From Pedobacter endophyticus (GTDB lineage: Bacteria; Bacteroidota; Bacteroidia; Sphingobacteriales; Sphingobacteriaceae), in contig NZ_CP064939.1 of NCBI RefSeq assembly GCF_015679185.1, positions 2,666,001-2,730,000 on the forward strand: a DNA stretch of 64,000 nt, given 5' to 3'. The translations under genes were made by a program, and so were the position numbers. The notes beneath the pieces were generated by a model. That model was not told where the DNA came from. It worked only from the letters and a program-made list of their open reading frames with translations, and did not search any database. Below, piece after piece: positions 9,183 to 17,420 of this stretch; the first letter of the stretch is position 1; every line of letters begins with the position of its first letter.

Positions 9183-10718
9183 CTATTTATTTACGTTGAA
9201 TGATACTGAAGGCAATATTTTCTGTCTACCATCGGGACCCTGCGAAACGATATCATCAAAAAATACCTTCGATCCCGGTGTAATTGCATTCATTGCGCTT
9301 CTAACCGCTCCGGTAAAATTACCCCCGCTACCTTGTATAGTAACAGCTTCAGAACGCGGTTTTATCACAGTTATTTTGTACCTCAATATTTTAAAGCTTA
9401 CATCAAAAGGGAAATCATCTAAATCAGCCTCAATTTCAGTTTCACTCTTTAACTGAACGGATGAAATATCGCCGCCAATTCTACCGCCAACTTTTGCAAT
9501 TGGTGCAGGAATAGCTTTAACCCTAAACTTCTGTGACCCTAAATTAATGGTTTTACCACCATTGTTGGCACTTACATTGATTGTCACTTCTGAACCAACC
9601 TGACCACCTGAAACGCTAACCATGTAGTTACCATTGCGGCCCGACATGCTTCCTGATGATATGGATGCCTTAACGGACTCTAAAGGAAAACCAGCTGCAG
9701 ATACTGCAAACGGATTCGGAATACCGGCATAAATAACATTCATTTTAACTGATGATACGTTTGCCGACGGCTTGGCCACCTGATATTTTTGAGGCTGCGT
9801 TTTGTACTCCTTAATCTGTCCGTCGGTTTGGCGAACACGAATTGTACCTACCCAGGTAAACTCACCCACGCTACCTGTGGCGCCGGTGTAAGTTCCTTTT
9901 CCATCTCTAACCGACAATTTATTACCGTTAACAGTAATATCGGGAGTAGATCTTGAATCGCTGGCAGTTAAAAACACCTCAGCAGTATACGGCTGGCCCT
10001 GAATAACGTACGATGTGGGTGCAACTGCTACAGCAGCAAACTGATCTAGGTTTACCTGTGCCTTATCCATATTTCCGAACAACTTTTTAATCACTTCGGC
10101 CTCCGCATTTTTTGTATCGGCCTGAAGTTTGGTTAAAACGGTCATTGCAGCAGTTAAAGGCGTGCCCTCACCAAAGTAAGTTTCCTGCCAGTTGCCCTTT
10201 CTTTTTTTAACAGGATCTTTAGCCTCCAAAGAAAACGACACGTTTGCTCTGTCAGCAGGATCTAAAAGCGCAATTAATTTCTCGCGTGTAGCGTTAATTT
10301 TTGCCTTTAGCTTTTCACCTTCCTTTTGGTTAATCATGATATGCTGTGCAATATCTTGATTATCACGGTTGACCAAATCACCAGTTTCTGGGTTAATTCC
10401 ATCGCCTTCGGTGGTAAACTGTTTTTTTATCTTTTCGATGTAACTATCCAATTCATCAGCTGCTGCTCTGGCTTTCAACGCCTTGTCGTAGATCGGCTGC
10501 GCACGGGCCGGCTCCTCTTTCAACTTCGAATTTTCGAAAGCAGAAAACAACTGATTAATGCTTGTGTTTACGTTGTTTTTAGAAGTATCCAAACTATCGT
10601 TGATATTTTTGAATGCATCTAAAACAGTATCTGATACGTTTAAGGCGAGCATGGCCAACAATACCAAATACATGATATTGATCATCCGCTGCCTTGTTGT
10701 TTCTTTTCCGCCTGCCAT
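9183..10718 (-). CDS. gldM: gliding motility / type IX secretion protein GldM
   Basis: GldM (PorM) is the periplasm-spanning shaft of the proton-driven motor that energises type IX secretion. The 511-residue protein begins with a short cytoplasmic stretch (MAGGKETTRQRMINIMY) and one transmembrane helix (about residues 14-34). A helical first periplasmic domain (to about 220) and several beta-rich Ig-like domains to the C-terminus follow, as in solved GldM/PorM structures. It sits between gldL and gldN in the usual order. Confidence 0.96.
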   Translation of the reverse strand: MAGGKETTRQRMINIMYLVLLAMLALNVSDTVLDAFKNINDSLDTSKNNVNTSINQLFSAFENSKLKEEPARAQPIYDKALKARAAADELDSYIEKIKKQFTTEGDGINPETGDLVNRDNQDIAQHIMINQKEGEKLKAKINATREKLIALLDPADRANVSFSLEAKDPVKKRKGNWQETYFGEGTPLTAAMTVLTKLQADTKNAEAEVIKKLFGNMDKAQVNLDQFAAVAVAPTSYVIQGQPYTAEVFLTASDSRSTPDITVNGNKLSVRDGKGTYTGATGSVGEFTWVGTIRVRQTDGQIKEYKTQPQKYQVAKPSANVSSVKMNVIYAGIPNPFAVSAAGFPLESVKASISSGSMSGRNGNYMVSVSGGQVGSEVTINVSANNGGKTINLGSQKFRVKAIPAPIAKVGGRIGGDISSVQLKSETEIEADLDDFPFDVSFKILRYKITVIKPRSEAVTIQGSGGNFTGAVRSAMNAITPGSKVFFDDIVSQGPDGRQKILPSVSFNVNK

Positions 10719-10761
10719 GTGTTATGTAGCTTTCTTTTTTTAAAAATTAAAACTAAATAAA

Positions 10762-11571
10762 TTATACACGTGGGCCGTTCATGGCTGATAACATATTGCC
10801 ATAAATTGCATTTAGTGATGATAGGTTTTTAGCTAACTTGTTTACCTCTTCTTTAAACTGTTTCGAGTCTTCCATCGATTCGTTAAAGTTTTGCATAGTA
10901 AGCGATAAGTTAGAATAAAACTTGTTCATCGATTTTAAATGTGCGCTAGAATCTTGCAATTCCAATTCGTACACTGCATTTAACGCCGATAAGTTTTTTG
11001 CCAAATTATTTACCTGATCGTGGTAAGCCTGAGAATCGACATTGCTCTCACCCATTGCTTTTAAATTTGCTGTGGCTTTTTCGAAAGAAGCGCTCAGGTT
11101 ATCGAAACCTGCTGAAGCGGTTTTAACCTTGCTTGTAAATTCGTTTGTAGCTGTCGATGCATCTGCAACGTTAGAAATTGTAGCTACTTTATCGCCAAAA
11201 GTGCGTAAACCAGCGCCTAAGCTTTCAATTAATTCAGGTCCTATTTTTGCGTCAGATAACATTTTATCTAATGCCGCTGTATTTGAGGCTGAAGATACTG
11301 CCGCAACAGGTCTTGCAGACGTCGTTGGCAGCTCGCCCTTATAATCTGGTCTTAACTCAGGGTAAACTCTTTCCCATGCTGGTTCAGGCTCAGGTGGATA
11401 AAATCCAGTTAAGGCGAATAAAAATGCCTCAACGCCCAAACCAATTCCAATTGCATAACTTCCGAAGATTCCACCAATGTGTAGAATTTTGCACAATGCC
11501 CCAATAATTACAATACTTGCTCCAAATGAAATTGCCGGGTTTAACCAGCTTGGTGTTTTTTTTGCTGCCAT
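10762..11571 (-). CDS. gldL: gliding motility / type IX secretion motor protein GldL
   Basis: GldL (PorL) is the inner-membrane stator-like partner of GldM that couples proton flow to type IX secretion. The 269-residue protein has two N-terminal transmembrane helices (about 11-31 and 35-55) and a cytoplasmic helical/coiled-coil tail. Glu48 in the second helix (GLGVEAFLFAL) matches the conserved membrane glutamate (Glu49 in Flavobacterium johnsoniae) required for proton coupling; Lys28 and His31 are also in the membrane region. The tail contains two near repeats, each with a KNLS(A/S)LNA core. Second gene of the gld operon. Confidence 0.95.
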   Translation of the reverse strand: MAAKKTPSWLNPAISFGASIVIIGALCKILHIGGIFGSYAIGIGLGVEAFLFALTGFYPPEPEPAWERVYPELRPDYKGELPTTSARPVAAVSSASNTAALDKMLSDAKIGPELIESLGAGLRTFGDKVATISNVADASTATNEFTSKVKTASAGFDNLSASFEKATANLKAMGESNVDSQAYHDQVNNLAKNLSALNAVYELELQDSSAHLKSMNKFYSNLSLTMQNFNESMEDSKQFKEEVNKLAKNLSSLNAIYGNMLSAMNGPRV

Positions 11572-11616
11572 AAGATGATGATGTTTTTCTTTTTTTAGTT
11601 GTTGTTTGGTTTGATT

Positions 11617-12942
11617 TTAGTTTCTTAAGTCTGTACCCGGATAAGAAGATACACACCTAAATCCGATATAAGATCTTTGCGTATCCTGATACTCGTAAGT
11701 AGCTACTGCGTTTTGAAGGAAGTATCCCGTATCTTTCCACGATCCACCCTTCACTACTTTACGTTTTTTGTATTTGCTGTCGTTTGCGCCAGCATCGTAG
11801 GTAAAGTTGGGGTTCAAATCGTGAAGTAACGGAGATGCACTTTTGTTATACGAGGTAATTGTCCATTCAGAAACGTTTCCGGCCATGTTATATAAGCCGT
11901 AATCGTTCGGGAAATAAGAACGTACACCAACAGTGTAAATACCTCCGTCGCTGGAGTAATCGCCGCGACCCGGTTTAAAGTTCGCTTGTAAACAGCCTTT
12001 GGTATTTCTGATATAAGGGCCACCCCATGGGTATTTGGTCTTTGTATTACCGCCACGTGCTGCATATTCAAACTCGGTTTCTGCAGGTAACCTATAATCC
12101 GATCTCGAACCCGCAGGCAACTTCCTGGCCACGGCCACACCATCGTAAAGTCGGGTACGCCAGTGTGAGAATGCTTTGGCCTGCTCCCAGCTTACACCAA
12201 CTACAGGGTAATCATCGTAAGATGGGTGATTATAGTAGCCACGAACCATCGGGTCGTTTTGCGAATAAGAGTAATCGGTTTTCCACACCATCGTATCGGG
12301 ATAAATGGCAATGGTAAAGCGATCGATATAATCCTGACGCTTACTATTTGGATCTTTGTGCCCAGCTGCCGCCTTATCCATATTTAACTCCGCATAGGTA
12401 TATTCGAATTTACGAACGTCGAACTCCTTTTTTCCCGGAAGCGCATCGAGGCCCGAATAATACATGCCATCTAACTGGCTTTGTTGTGCCTGGTTTGTCC
12501 CTCTTCCTCGCGAACGCCAAAGGTTGGAGCCATTAGGACCTACTTTTTTCCAGTCAATATTTCTATCGCCGCCTACTGTAGTTGCAGTTCCGTTTCTGGG
12601 TGTAACTGTATACTGTGCCGGCAAGCCCATCATGGTAACGGCTATAGAATCGCGAACCCAGTTTGTAAACTGGCGATATTCTGCGTTAGAAATTTCGGTT
12701 TGATCCATAAAGAATGCACTGATCGTGGTCATTCTGCTTGGCCCATTTTGGGAGAAGGTAATATCTTCATCAGAACCTCCAAGCGGAGTATGTCCTGGCG
12801 GGATATAAACCATGCCTAGGGGAATCCTATTGTTTTTAAATTTTCGGTTATAAGCGCCTACTAACTCGCCCTGACCTCCACGGCCACAGCTTGATAGCAA
12901 AACAGTTATACCTACAATAGCTAGAAGGTATATTTTCTTCAT
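11617..12942 (-). CDS. gldK: type IX secretion ring lipoprotein GldK
   Basis: GldK (PorK) is an outer-membrane lipoprotein that builds the periplasmic ring with GldN. The 441-residue product has a signal peptide with lipobox LSSC (Cys19). A formylglycine-generating-enzyme/SUMF1-like fold follows, recognisable from MVYIPPGHTPLGGSDED, SWEQAKAFSHWR, YRLPAETEFEYAARGG, NMAGNVSEWT, VVKGGSW and GFRCV. In this family the fold is structural rather than enzymatic. First gene of the gld operon. Confidence 0.96.
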   Translation of the reverse strand: MKKIYLLAIVGITVLLSSCGRGGQGELVGAYNRKFKNNRIPLGMVYIPPGHTPLGGSDEDITFSQNGPSRMTTISAFFMDQTEISNAEYRQFTNWVRDSIAVTMMGLPAQYTVTPRNGTATTVGGDRNIDWKKVGPNGSNLWRSRGRGTNQAQQSQLDGMYYSGLDALPGKKEFDVRKFEYTYAELNMDKAAAGHKDPNSKRQDYIDRFTIAIYPDTMVWKTDYSYSQNDPMVRGYYNHPSYDDYPVVGVSWEQAKAFSHWRTRLYDGVAVARKLPAGSRSDYRLPAETEFEYAARGGNTKTKYPWGGPYIRNTKGCLQANFKPGRGDYSSDGGIYTVGVRSYFPNDYGLYNMAGNVSEWTITSYNKSASPLLHDLNPNFTYDAGANDSKYKKRKVVKGGSWKDTGYFLQNAVATYEYQDTQRSYIGFRCVSSYPGTDLRN

Positions 12943-13087
12943 ATTTTTATAGTGTGCAAAGCACGATTAGGGAGCAATTTATCAAAAATCACTGAAATTA
13001 TTAACAAAAGCAAATTATTTACACGAAAACGCCTTTCAAACCTCAACAAAGTTTAAGTAAAGTAGTTTTACAGCTAATATTCTTGTT

Positions 13088-13136
13088 ACAATAAATGCGT
13101 AACTCTCTTATAACAGCAAAGTTATGCATTTATTGT
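13088..13136. terminator. 17 bp inverted repeat between hemD and gldK
   Basis: Arms ACAATAAATGCGTAACT (13088-13104) and AGTTATGCATTTATTGT (13120-13136) pair with one G-T/mismatch around a 15-base loop. It lies downstream of hemD and upstream of gldK. There is no clear T-tract, so it may be a terminator/attenuator for hemD read-through or a regulatory palindrome. Confidence 0.5.
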
Positions 13137-13164
13137 GTCGACTGAAAATAAATTATCGAATGTA

Positions 13165-13935
13165 TTATTTGTTAGATATTTTGATGTAGTTTTCAATGGC
13201 CATAGTCATCGAAGGCACACCTGGGGTTGGTGCAGCTATATCTACAATAAGGTCCATTTCGGCGCAGGCTTTGCTTGTGTTTACACCGAAGGCGGCAATA
13301 CGGGTATTGTTTTGTTTAAAATCAGGAAAATTCTTGAACAACGATTGAATACTGGAAGGACTAAAGAACGCAATGACATCGTAAAACACTTCGGCTAAAT
13401 CAGATAAATCGCTAACAACCGTTCTGAAAAGAACAGCCGGAGTGAAGTCGTACCCGCTTTTTTCGAGAAATTTCATCGTATCCTCGGTAGCTACATCCGA
13501 ACATGGGTACAAAAACTTTTCGTTTGCATGCTTTTTAAGCACTTCGGCCAAATCTGCAGCCGTTTGCTTACCAAAGAAAATCTTACGTTTACGGTATTGA
13601 ATGTATTTCTGGAGATACAAAGCAATTGTTTCAGATAGGCAGAAATATTTCAACTCTGCGGGCACATCGTAACGCATTTCTTCACATATTCTGAAGAAAT
13701 GATCGGCAGCATTTCTACTGGTAAAAATAACTGCTGTAAAATCAGCCAAGTTGATCTTATCCTTTCTAAAGTCCCTTGCTGGCACTCCTTCTACGTGAAT
13801 AAAAGACCTAAAATCGACCTTTAGATTGTGCTTTTTAGCCAAGTCGTAGTAAGGAGATTTTTCTGTTTCAGGTTTTGGTAATGTTACCAAAATACTTTTC
13901 ACTTTGCGAATTCTGGAGTCGTTCTTTTCTTGCAT
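13165..13935 (-). CDS. hemD: uroporphyrinogen-III synthase
   Basis: A 256-residue HemD-family protein. HemD cyclises and inverts ring D of hydroxymethylbilane to form uroporphyrinogen III in haem synthesis. Evidence is the family pattern of two alpha/beta domains: ILVTLPKPE near the N-terminus, AVIFTSRNAADHFF, FLYPCSDVATEDTMKFLE, and the signature DVIAFFSPSSIQSLFKNFP with FGVNTSKAC at the end. It follows the DUF4271 gene by 15 bases on the same strand, an arrangement common in Bacteroidota. The N-terminal extension (MQEKNDSRIRKVKS) is charged and dispensable-looking. Confidence 0.85.
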   Translation of the reverse strand: MQEKNDSRIRKVKSILVTLPKPETEKSPYYDLAKKHNLKVDFRSFIHVEGVPARDFRKDKINLADFTAVIFTSRNAADHFFRICEEMRYDVPAELKYFCLSETIALYLQKYIQYRKRKIFFGKQTAADLAEVLKKHANEKFLYPCSDVATEDTMKFLEKSGYDFTPAVLFRTVVSDLSDLAEVFYDVIAFFSPSSIQSLFKNFPDFKQNNTRIAAFGVNTSKACAEMDLIVDIAAPTPGVPSMTMAIENYIKISNK

Positions 13936-13950
13936 TTTTTCCTTTTCCTG

Positions 13951-14928
13951 CTACAATCCTATCGTTTTAATTAGTATTAAAATAGGACATATTTCGAGGG
14001 CGCAAAAGTACAAAATTAAATGCATTCGCGAAAACTTATTATTAGAAAGTATAGTAACTCCAGCTCTAAGCAATTGAAACGTAAAAATCACCGCTAACAA
14101 TAAGAACGCCAACACAATATACACCTCTCCGTATTTAAGCGGCGAAAGCGCAAACGATACCACCAACGGGATAAATAACAACGACGCATTGAAATAGCTC
14201 AGGTACAATATTGATATGTACTCTCCAACCGGTTTCTGGACGTTGAACAGGTAGCCCAGGAAGCGAAGGACGATTAACTTTAGCGCATAAAACACAATGA
14301 TAATGAGCGAAATGGAGAAGAAGAATTTAAATCCGTCCTTTGCCTGATACATATCTTTCCATTGGGCTACAAGGAAAAAAAACATTCCGAAAACAAAGCC
14401 AAACTGCACAAACAACAGCAAAAATGGCCAGGAGCTAAAAAGGTTATCTTCCTTATTAATGTTGTTTAACACGCGGTTACTAAAAAACGATTGCACAATA
14501 GCCGAGAGTTGCTTAGAAAAAGCATTTTTTAAAATGGCGAAAATAATGAGCATCAGGAAAATAAAGCCCAATAAACCAACATTGCCTTTCCGGATACGCG
14601 TGCCCAACTGATACGGATTGGCCTTCTTCTTTAAATGCTGATATTTTTTTTGCCATTCGATCAGGTCGAGCTTCGGAAAAATGTACTCTTTTTGCAACGA
14701 ATCGAGTAAAGCGGCCTTGTTGATTAGGCTATCGGACAGCACCCAAGTGTGTCTCATAACTGAATCGGTAACGAAAATTTGTCTGGCCCATGTTGCCGAA
14801 TCAACGCGGTAGCGTGTATACTGATACTTGACTACCGCAGCAGAATCGATATCAGCAGGCGTTTCTTGTCCGGAAAGAAGATTTGCAGACAACAACAGTG
14901 CTAATAAAAGGAAAACGTATTTCGGCAT
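13951..14928 (-). CDS. DUF4271 polytopic membrane protein
   Basis: About 325 residues with a signal peptide (MPKYVFLLLALLLSANLLSG), a periplasmic region of about 100 residues, and six or seven predicted membrane helices in the C-terminal two-thirds. This matches DUF4271, which is found beside hemD in Bacteroidota; the function is unknown. I place the start at the ATG at 14928; a TTG three codons upstream is possible but not needed for the signal peptide. Probably transcribed with hemD. Confidence 0.8.
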   Translation of the reverse strand: MPKYVFLLLALLLSANLLSGQETPADIDSAAVVKYQYTRYRVDSATWARQIFVTDSVMRHTWVLSDSLINKAALLDSLQKEYIFPKLDLIEWQKKYQHLKKKANPYQLGTRIRKGNVGLLGFIFLMLIIFAILKNAFSKQLSAIVQSFFSNRVLNNINKEDNLFSSWPFLLLFVQFGFVFGMFFFLVAQWKDMYQAKDGFKFFFSISLIIIVFYALKLIVLRFLGYLFNVQKPVGEYISILYLSYFNASLLFIPLVVSFALSPLKYGEVYIVLAFLLLAVIFTFQLLRAGVTILSNNKFSRMHLILYFCALEICPILILIKTIGL

Positions 14929-14990
14929 GCTTAACAATCAAGAACTTTAAGAAAGCAAAAGTAAACGAATAATAATTGTTTACCTAAACA

Positions 14991-15035
14991 AAATAAATCG
15001 CCTCGATTATTGACGTATCTTTGCGGCGATGTCCG
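14991..15035. repeat. 45 bp direct repeat, copy 1 (duplicated hemW promoter and start)
   Basis: Identical to 16074-16118. It includes the -7 box TATCTTTG and ends in ATGTCCG, the first seven bases of hemW. Similarity extends leftward to 14975 with 4 mismatches in 16 bases. After this copy the sequence leaves hemW and the pseudo-start runs into a stop after six codons. Confidence 0.9.
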
Positions 15036-15101
15036 TAACAGAATATTAGCCTAGTTTACAGTTAATTACGAATAGGGAGCAACAAATAAGAATCAAAGCA
15101 C

Positions 15102-15329
15102 GTGTCTAGATCATTAAGAAAAACTAAAATTTTTGGATATTCTTATGCGGAAACCGAAAAACAGGACAAAAGAAGATGGAATCGAAGATTTAGAAAAGTC
15201 TGTAGAAAATTAATCAAATTAGATAAAGATGCACCTATTAAACATCACGGAGTAACTAATAGATGGGATGGCGCAAAAGACGGAAAACAATACTGGAAAG
15301 GTGCAACTAGAAAGGATATGAGAAAGTAA
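15102..15329 (+). CDS. small basic protein of unknown function
   Basis: 75 residues, strongly basic (many K and R) with scattered W, Y and H and no hydrophobic segment, which suggests nucleic-acid binding. The start must be GTG: the previous in-frame stop is only 15 bases upstream and no ATG follows until near the end. The duplicated hemW promoter (copy 1) lies about 70 bases upstream and could drive it. It is 39 bases before the antitoxin gene. I do not recognise a family. Confidence 0.55.
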   Translation: MSRSLRKTKIFGYSYAETEKQDKRRWNRRFRKVCRKLIKLDKDAPIKHHGVTNRWDGAKDGKQYWKGATRKDMRK

Positions 15330-15343
15330 AAATTATTTTTTTG

Positions 15344-15351
15344 TATTTTTG
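15344..15351 (+). promoter_or_regulatory. candidate -7 box (TATTTTTG) of the toxin-antitoxin pair
   Basis: TATTTTTG fits TAnnTTTG and ends 17 bases before the antitoxin ATG at 15369. No convincing -33 element. Confidence 0.35.
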
Positions 15352-15368
15352 TTAATATTCAATAAGCT

Positions 15369-15587
15369 ATGGCAATTACCTTAAATAAACATACTGAACT
15401 AAACCCTTTACAAGTAAGCCTATTGAGGTTGTTTAACAGGCCGATGACTGAAAGCGAAATTCTTGAACTTAAAAGGGTTATGGTTAATCATTATTCGGGT
15501 TTTTTAGAAAAGGAAGTAACTAAGGTCGCCGAGGATAAGGGGTACACCCAGGACGATTTTGATAATATTTTAAATGCTGATAGCTAA
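15369..15587 (+). CDS. putative antitoxin of a PIN-domain pair
   Basis: 72 residues, acidic and helical, with no DNA-binding motif I can name. It is called an antitoxin from its size and position: its TAA stop overlaps the ATG of the PIN toxin by one base (TAATG), the usual coupling in such pairs. It carries the segment MTESEILELKRVMVNHYSGFLEKEV, split here as MTESEILELKRV and VNHYSGFLEKEV, which would form two helices. Confidence 0.65.
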   Translation: MAITLNKHTELNPLQVSLLRLFNRPMTESEILELKRVMVNHYSGFLEKEVTKVAEDKGYTQDDFDNILNADS

Positions 15588-15994
15588 TGCGTGTTGTTAT
15601 CGACACGAATTGTTTATTAGCCTCTATCCCTCCAAAAAGCAAGCATTATTGGCTATATCAAGCATTTAAAGATGAACGTTTTGATTGGCTTATCAGCAAT
15701 GAAATCCTAACAGAATACATCGAAAAACTTACCGATATCTACTCTGAAAATACGGCCATAGTGGTTTACTCTATACTTAGTGTTGCGCCTAATGTAGAAT
15801 TTATAGAGCCCTTCTTTAAATGGCAATTGATCGAACTTGACCCTGATGATAATAAATTTGCAGATTTAACTATCGCTGGAAATGCGGATTACCTGGTTAC
15901 CAACGACAAACACTTTAACCCGTTAAAATCAATTGACTTTCCCAAGATTAATATTTTGTCTATCGATGAGTTTAAACAGCTATTAATGAGATGA
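15587..15994 (+). CDS. PIN-family toxin (putative ribonuclease)
   Basis: 135 residues with the PIN nuclease layout: VVIDTNCLL (Asp6), NEILTEYIEKL (an acidic residue near 43-47), and a C-terminal acidic cluster LDPDDNKFADLTIAGNADYLVTND. PIN toxins are Mg-dependent ribonucleases. It matches the 'toxin component, PIN family' (COG1569-type) proteins. Translationally coupled to the upstream antitoxin. Target RNA unknown. Confidence 0.82.
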   Translation: MRVVIDTNCLLASIPPKSKHYWLYQAFKDERFDWLISNEILTEYIEKLTDIYSENTAIVVYSILSVAPNVEFIEPFFKWQLIELDPDDNKFADLTIAGNADYLVTNDKHFNPLKSIDFPKINILSIDEFKQLLMR

Positions 15995-16073
15995 TTTTTA
16001 AAATTCATTGAACATCCAGTTTTATCGGAATCGGTTACTACAACTAATCGAAAAATCATTGTTTACCTCCAGC

Positions 16074-16118
16074 AAATAAATCGCCTCGATTATTGACGTA
16101 TCTTTGCGGCGATGTCCG
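16074..16118. repeat. 45 bp direct repeat, copy 2 (functional hemW promoter and start)
   Basis: Identical to 14991-15035. Here the ATG at 16112 continues into the intact hemW gene, so this is the working copy. Confidence 0.9.
16099..16106 (+). promoter_or_regulatory. -7 box (TATCTTTG) of hemW
   Basis: A perfect TAnnTTTG ending 5 bases before the hemW ATG, implying a leaderless or near-leaderless mRNA. The same box is duplicated at 15016-15023 upstream of the inserted genes. Confidence 0.6.
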
Positions 16119-17242
16119 GCATTTATATCCATATTCCTTTTTGCAAAAAAGCTTGTCACTATTGCGATTTTCATTTCAGCACTTCGTTGAGGTATGCTGA
16201 TGAAATGGTAGAGGCGATTTGCAAGGAAATAAAGCTAAAAAAAAATCGGATAAGCGGACAAATAGGTTCTATTTATTTAGGTGGCGGTACGCCTTCCATT
16301 CTTTCGGAAAAACCACTTCGGCAGATTTTTGATACGATAAATGGTAGTTTTTCTGTTGCTTCAGGTGCTGAGATCACAATTGAAACGAATCCTGACGATT
16401 TGACTTCATCAAAACTTAAGGAGCTAAAGCAACTGCCCGTTAACCGCTTCAGCGTAGGCATTCAATCATTTTTTGATGAAGATTTGGCGTGGATGAACCG
16501 TGCACACAACGCTACAGAAGCGGAAGATTGTATTAAGCGAAGTCAGGATGCCGGTTTTGAGAACCTTACTTTGGATTTAATTTACGGTTATCCGCTGCTT
16601 ACCGACGGTAAATGGCAAACCAACATCCATAAGGCGATTGCGCTCAACGTACCACATATCTCCGCATACGCTTTAACCGTAGAACCACGAACTGCCTTGG
16701 CACACGCCATAAAAAACAGAAAGCAGATTCCGGTTAGCGACCAACAAAGTGCAGCACAGTTTGTAACCTTGATGGACGAACTAACGGCTGCAGGCTTTGA
16801 GCATTACGAAATATCGAACTTCGCCCGGCCCGGATGCTATGCCGTGCATAATACCAATTATTGGCGAGGTGTGGATTATATCGGAATCGGCCCCTCGGCG
16901 CACGGTTTTGATGGCATAAACAGGTACATGAACCCACCAAACAACGCACTTTACATACAGGAGCTGGCCCAAAACAAATTGCCAGAAGTGGTTGAGGAAC
17001 TGAGCGTAAATGATCGCTTTAACGAATATGTGATGACGTCGTTACGAACGATGTGGGGCATCGACCTTCAAAAAATAAAGCTCGATTTTGGTAGCGAATT
17101 TTTGGATCAAACTAAATACAATTTACGCAGCTTGAACGACAAAGAATGGTTTTCAGCTGACGCCAATAGGATAATACTGACCAAAGATGGAAAGCTTTTT
17201 GCTGACCACATTGCATCGGAATTGTTTATAGTAAGTGAGTGA
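16112..17242 (+). CDS. hemW: radical SAM haem chaperone HemW (HemN-like)
   Basis: 376 residues. HemW is a radical SAM protein related to coproporphyrinogen III oxidase and acts in haem trafficking. The 4Fe-4S motif CxxxCxxC is at Cys11, Cys15 and Cys18 (PFCKKACHYCDFHF). It is followed by YLGGGTPSIL, the HemN-like ETNPDDLT and VGIQSF segments, and the C-terminal HemN_C domain. Many HemW proteins are mis-annotated as oxygen-independent coproporphyrinogen oxidase; the single Cys after the cluster motif typical of true HemN is absent here (Phe instead), supporting HemW. Promoter and first codons are duplicated 1.08 kb upstream. Confidence 0.93.
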   Translation: MSGIYIHIPFCKKACHYCDFHFSTSLRYADEMVEAICKEIKLKKNRISGQIGSIYLGGGTPSILSEKPLRQIFDTINGSFSVASGAEITIETNPDDLTSSKLKELKQLPVNRFSVGIQSFFDEDLAWMNRAHNATEAEDCIKRSQDAGFENLTLDLIYGYPLLTDGKWQTNIHKAIALNVPHISAYALTVEPRTALAHAIKNRKQIPVSDQQSAAQFVTLMDELTAAGFEHYEISNFARPGCYAVHNTNYWRGVDYIGIGPSAHGFDGINRYMNPPNNALYIQELAQNKLPEVVEELSVNDRFNEYVMTSLRTMWGIDLQKIKLDFGSEFLDQTKYNLRSLNDKEWFSADANRIILTKDGKLFADHIASELFIVSE

Positions 17243-17420
17243 GAGAATGAATAATTGAGTGAGAGAATGGATGAATGAGTGAGTGATTGAGTGGCGGAAG
17301 GAATAAACGGAAAACAGTAAAGTCATCGGATGAATCTGTACATTTCGCTATATTCATCCGATGACTTTAAATTCAATCACTGAAAATTCTATCATTCACT
17401 CATTCAGTAATTAAATAAGT
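17243..17420. repeat. low-complexity inverted element with a perfect 17 bp hairpin
   Basis: The left flank is made of GAATGAGTGA-type words and the right flank of the complement (TCATTCACTCATTC). Between them a perfect 17 bp stem (17319-17335 and 17352-17368) encloses a 16-base loop. A similar word composition in opposite orientations occurs at 20116-20323. It may end hemW transcription, but no T-tract follows. Confidence 0.65.

Larger units (their letters stand above)
15036..16073. mobile_element. small inserted segment carrying a toxin-antitoxin pair
   Basis: The DNA between two 45 bp direct repeats holds a 75-residue basic protein gene, an antitoxin and a PIN toxin. It separates the DUF4271 gene from hemW, which presumably were directly divergent before. 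No transposase, integrase or terminal inverted repeat is visible, so the insertion mechanism is unknown. Calling it mobile is inference from the duplication and the cargo. Confidence 0.5.

Noticed and set aside
15036..16073. Insertion sequence at the hemW junction
   Set aside because: No transposase, no terminal inverted repeats; the 45 bp direct repeat is far longer than a usual target-site duplication.
17243..17420. CRISPR-like array of GAATGAGT words
   Set aside because: Words are short, irregular and without spacers; no cas genes in the window.
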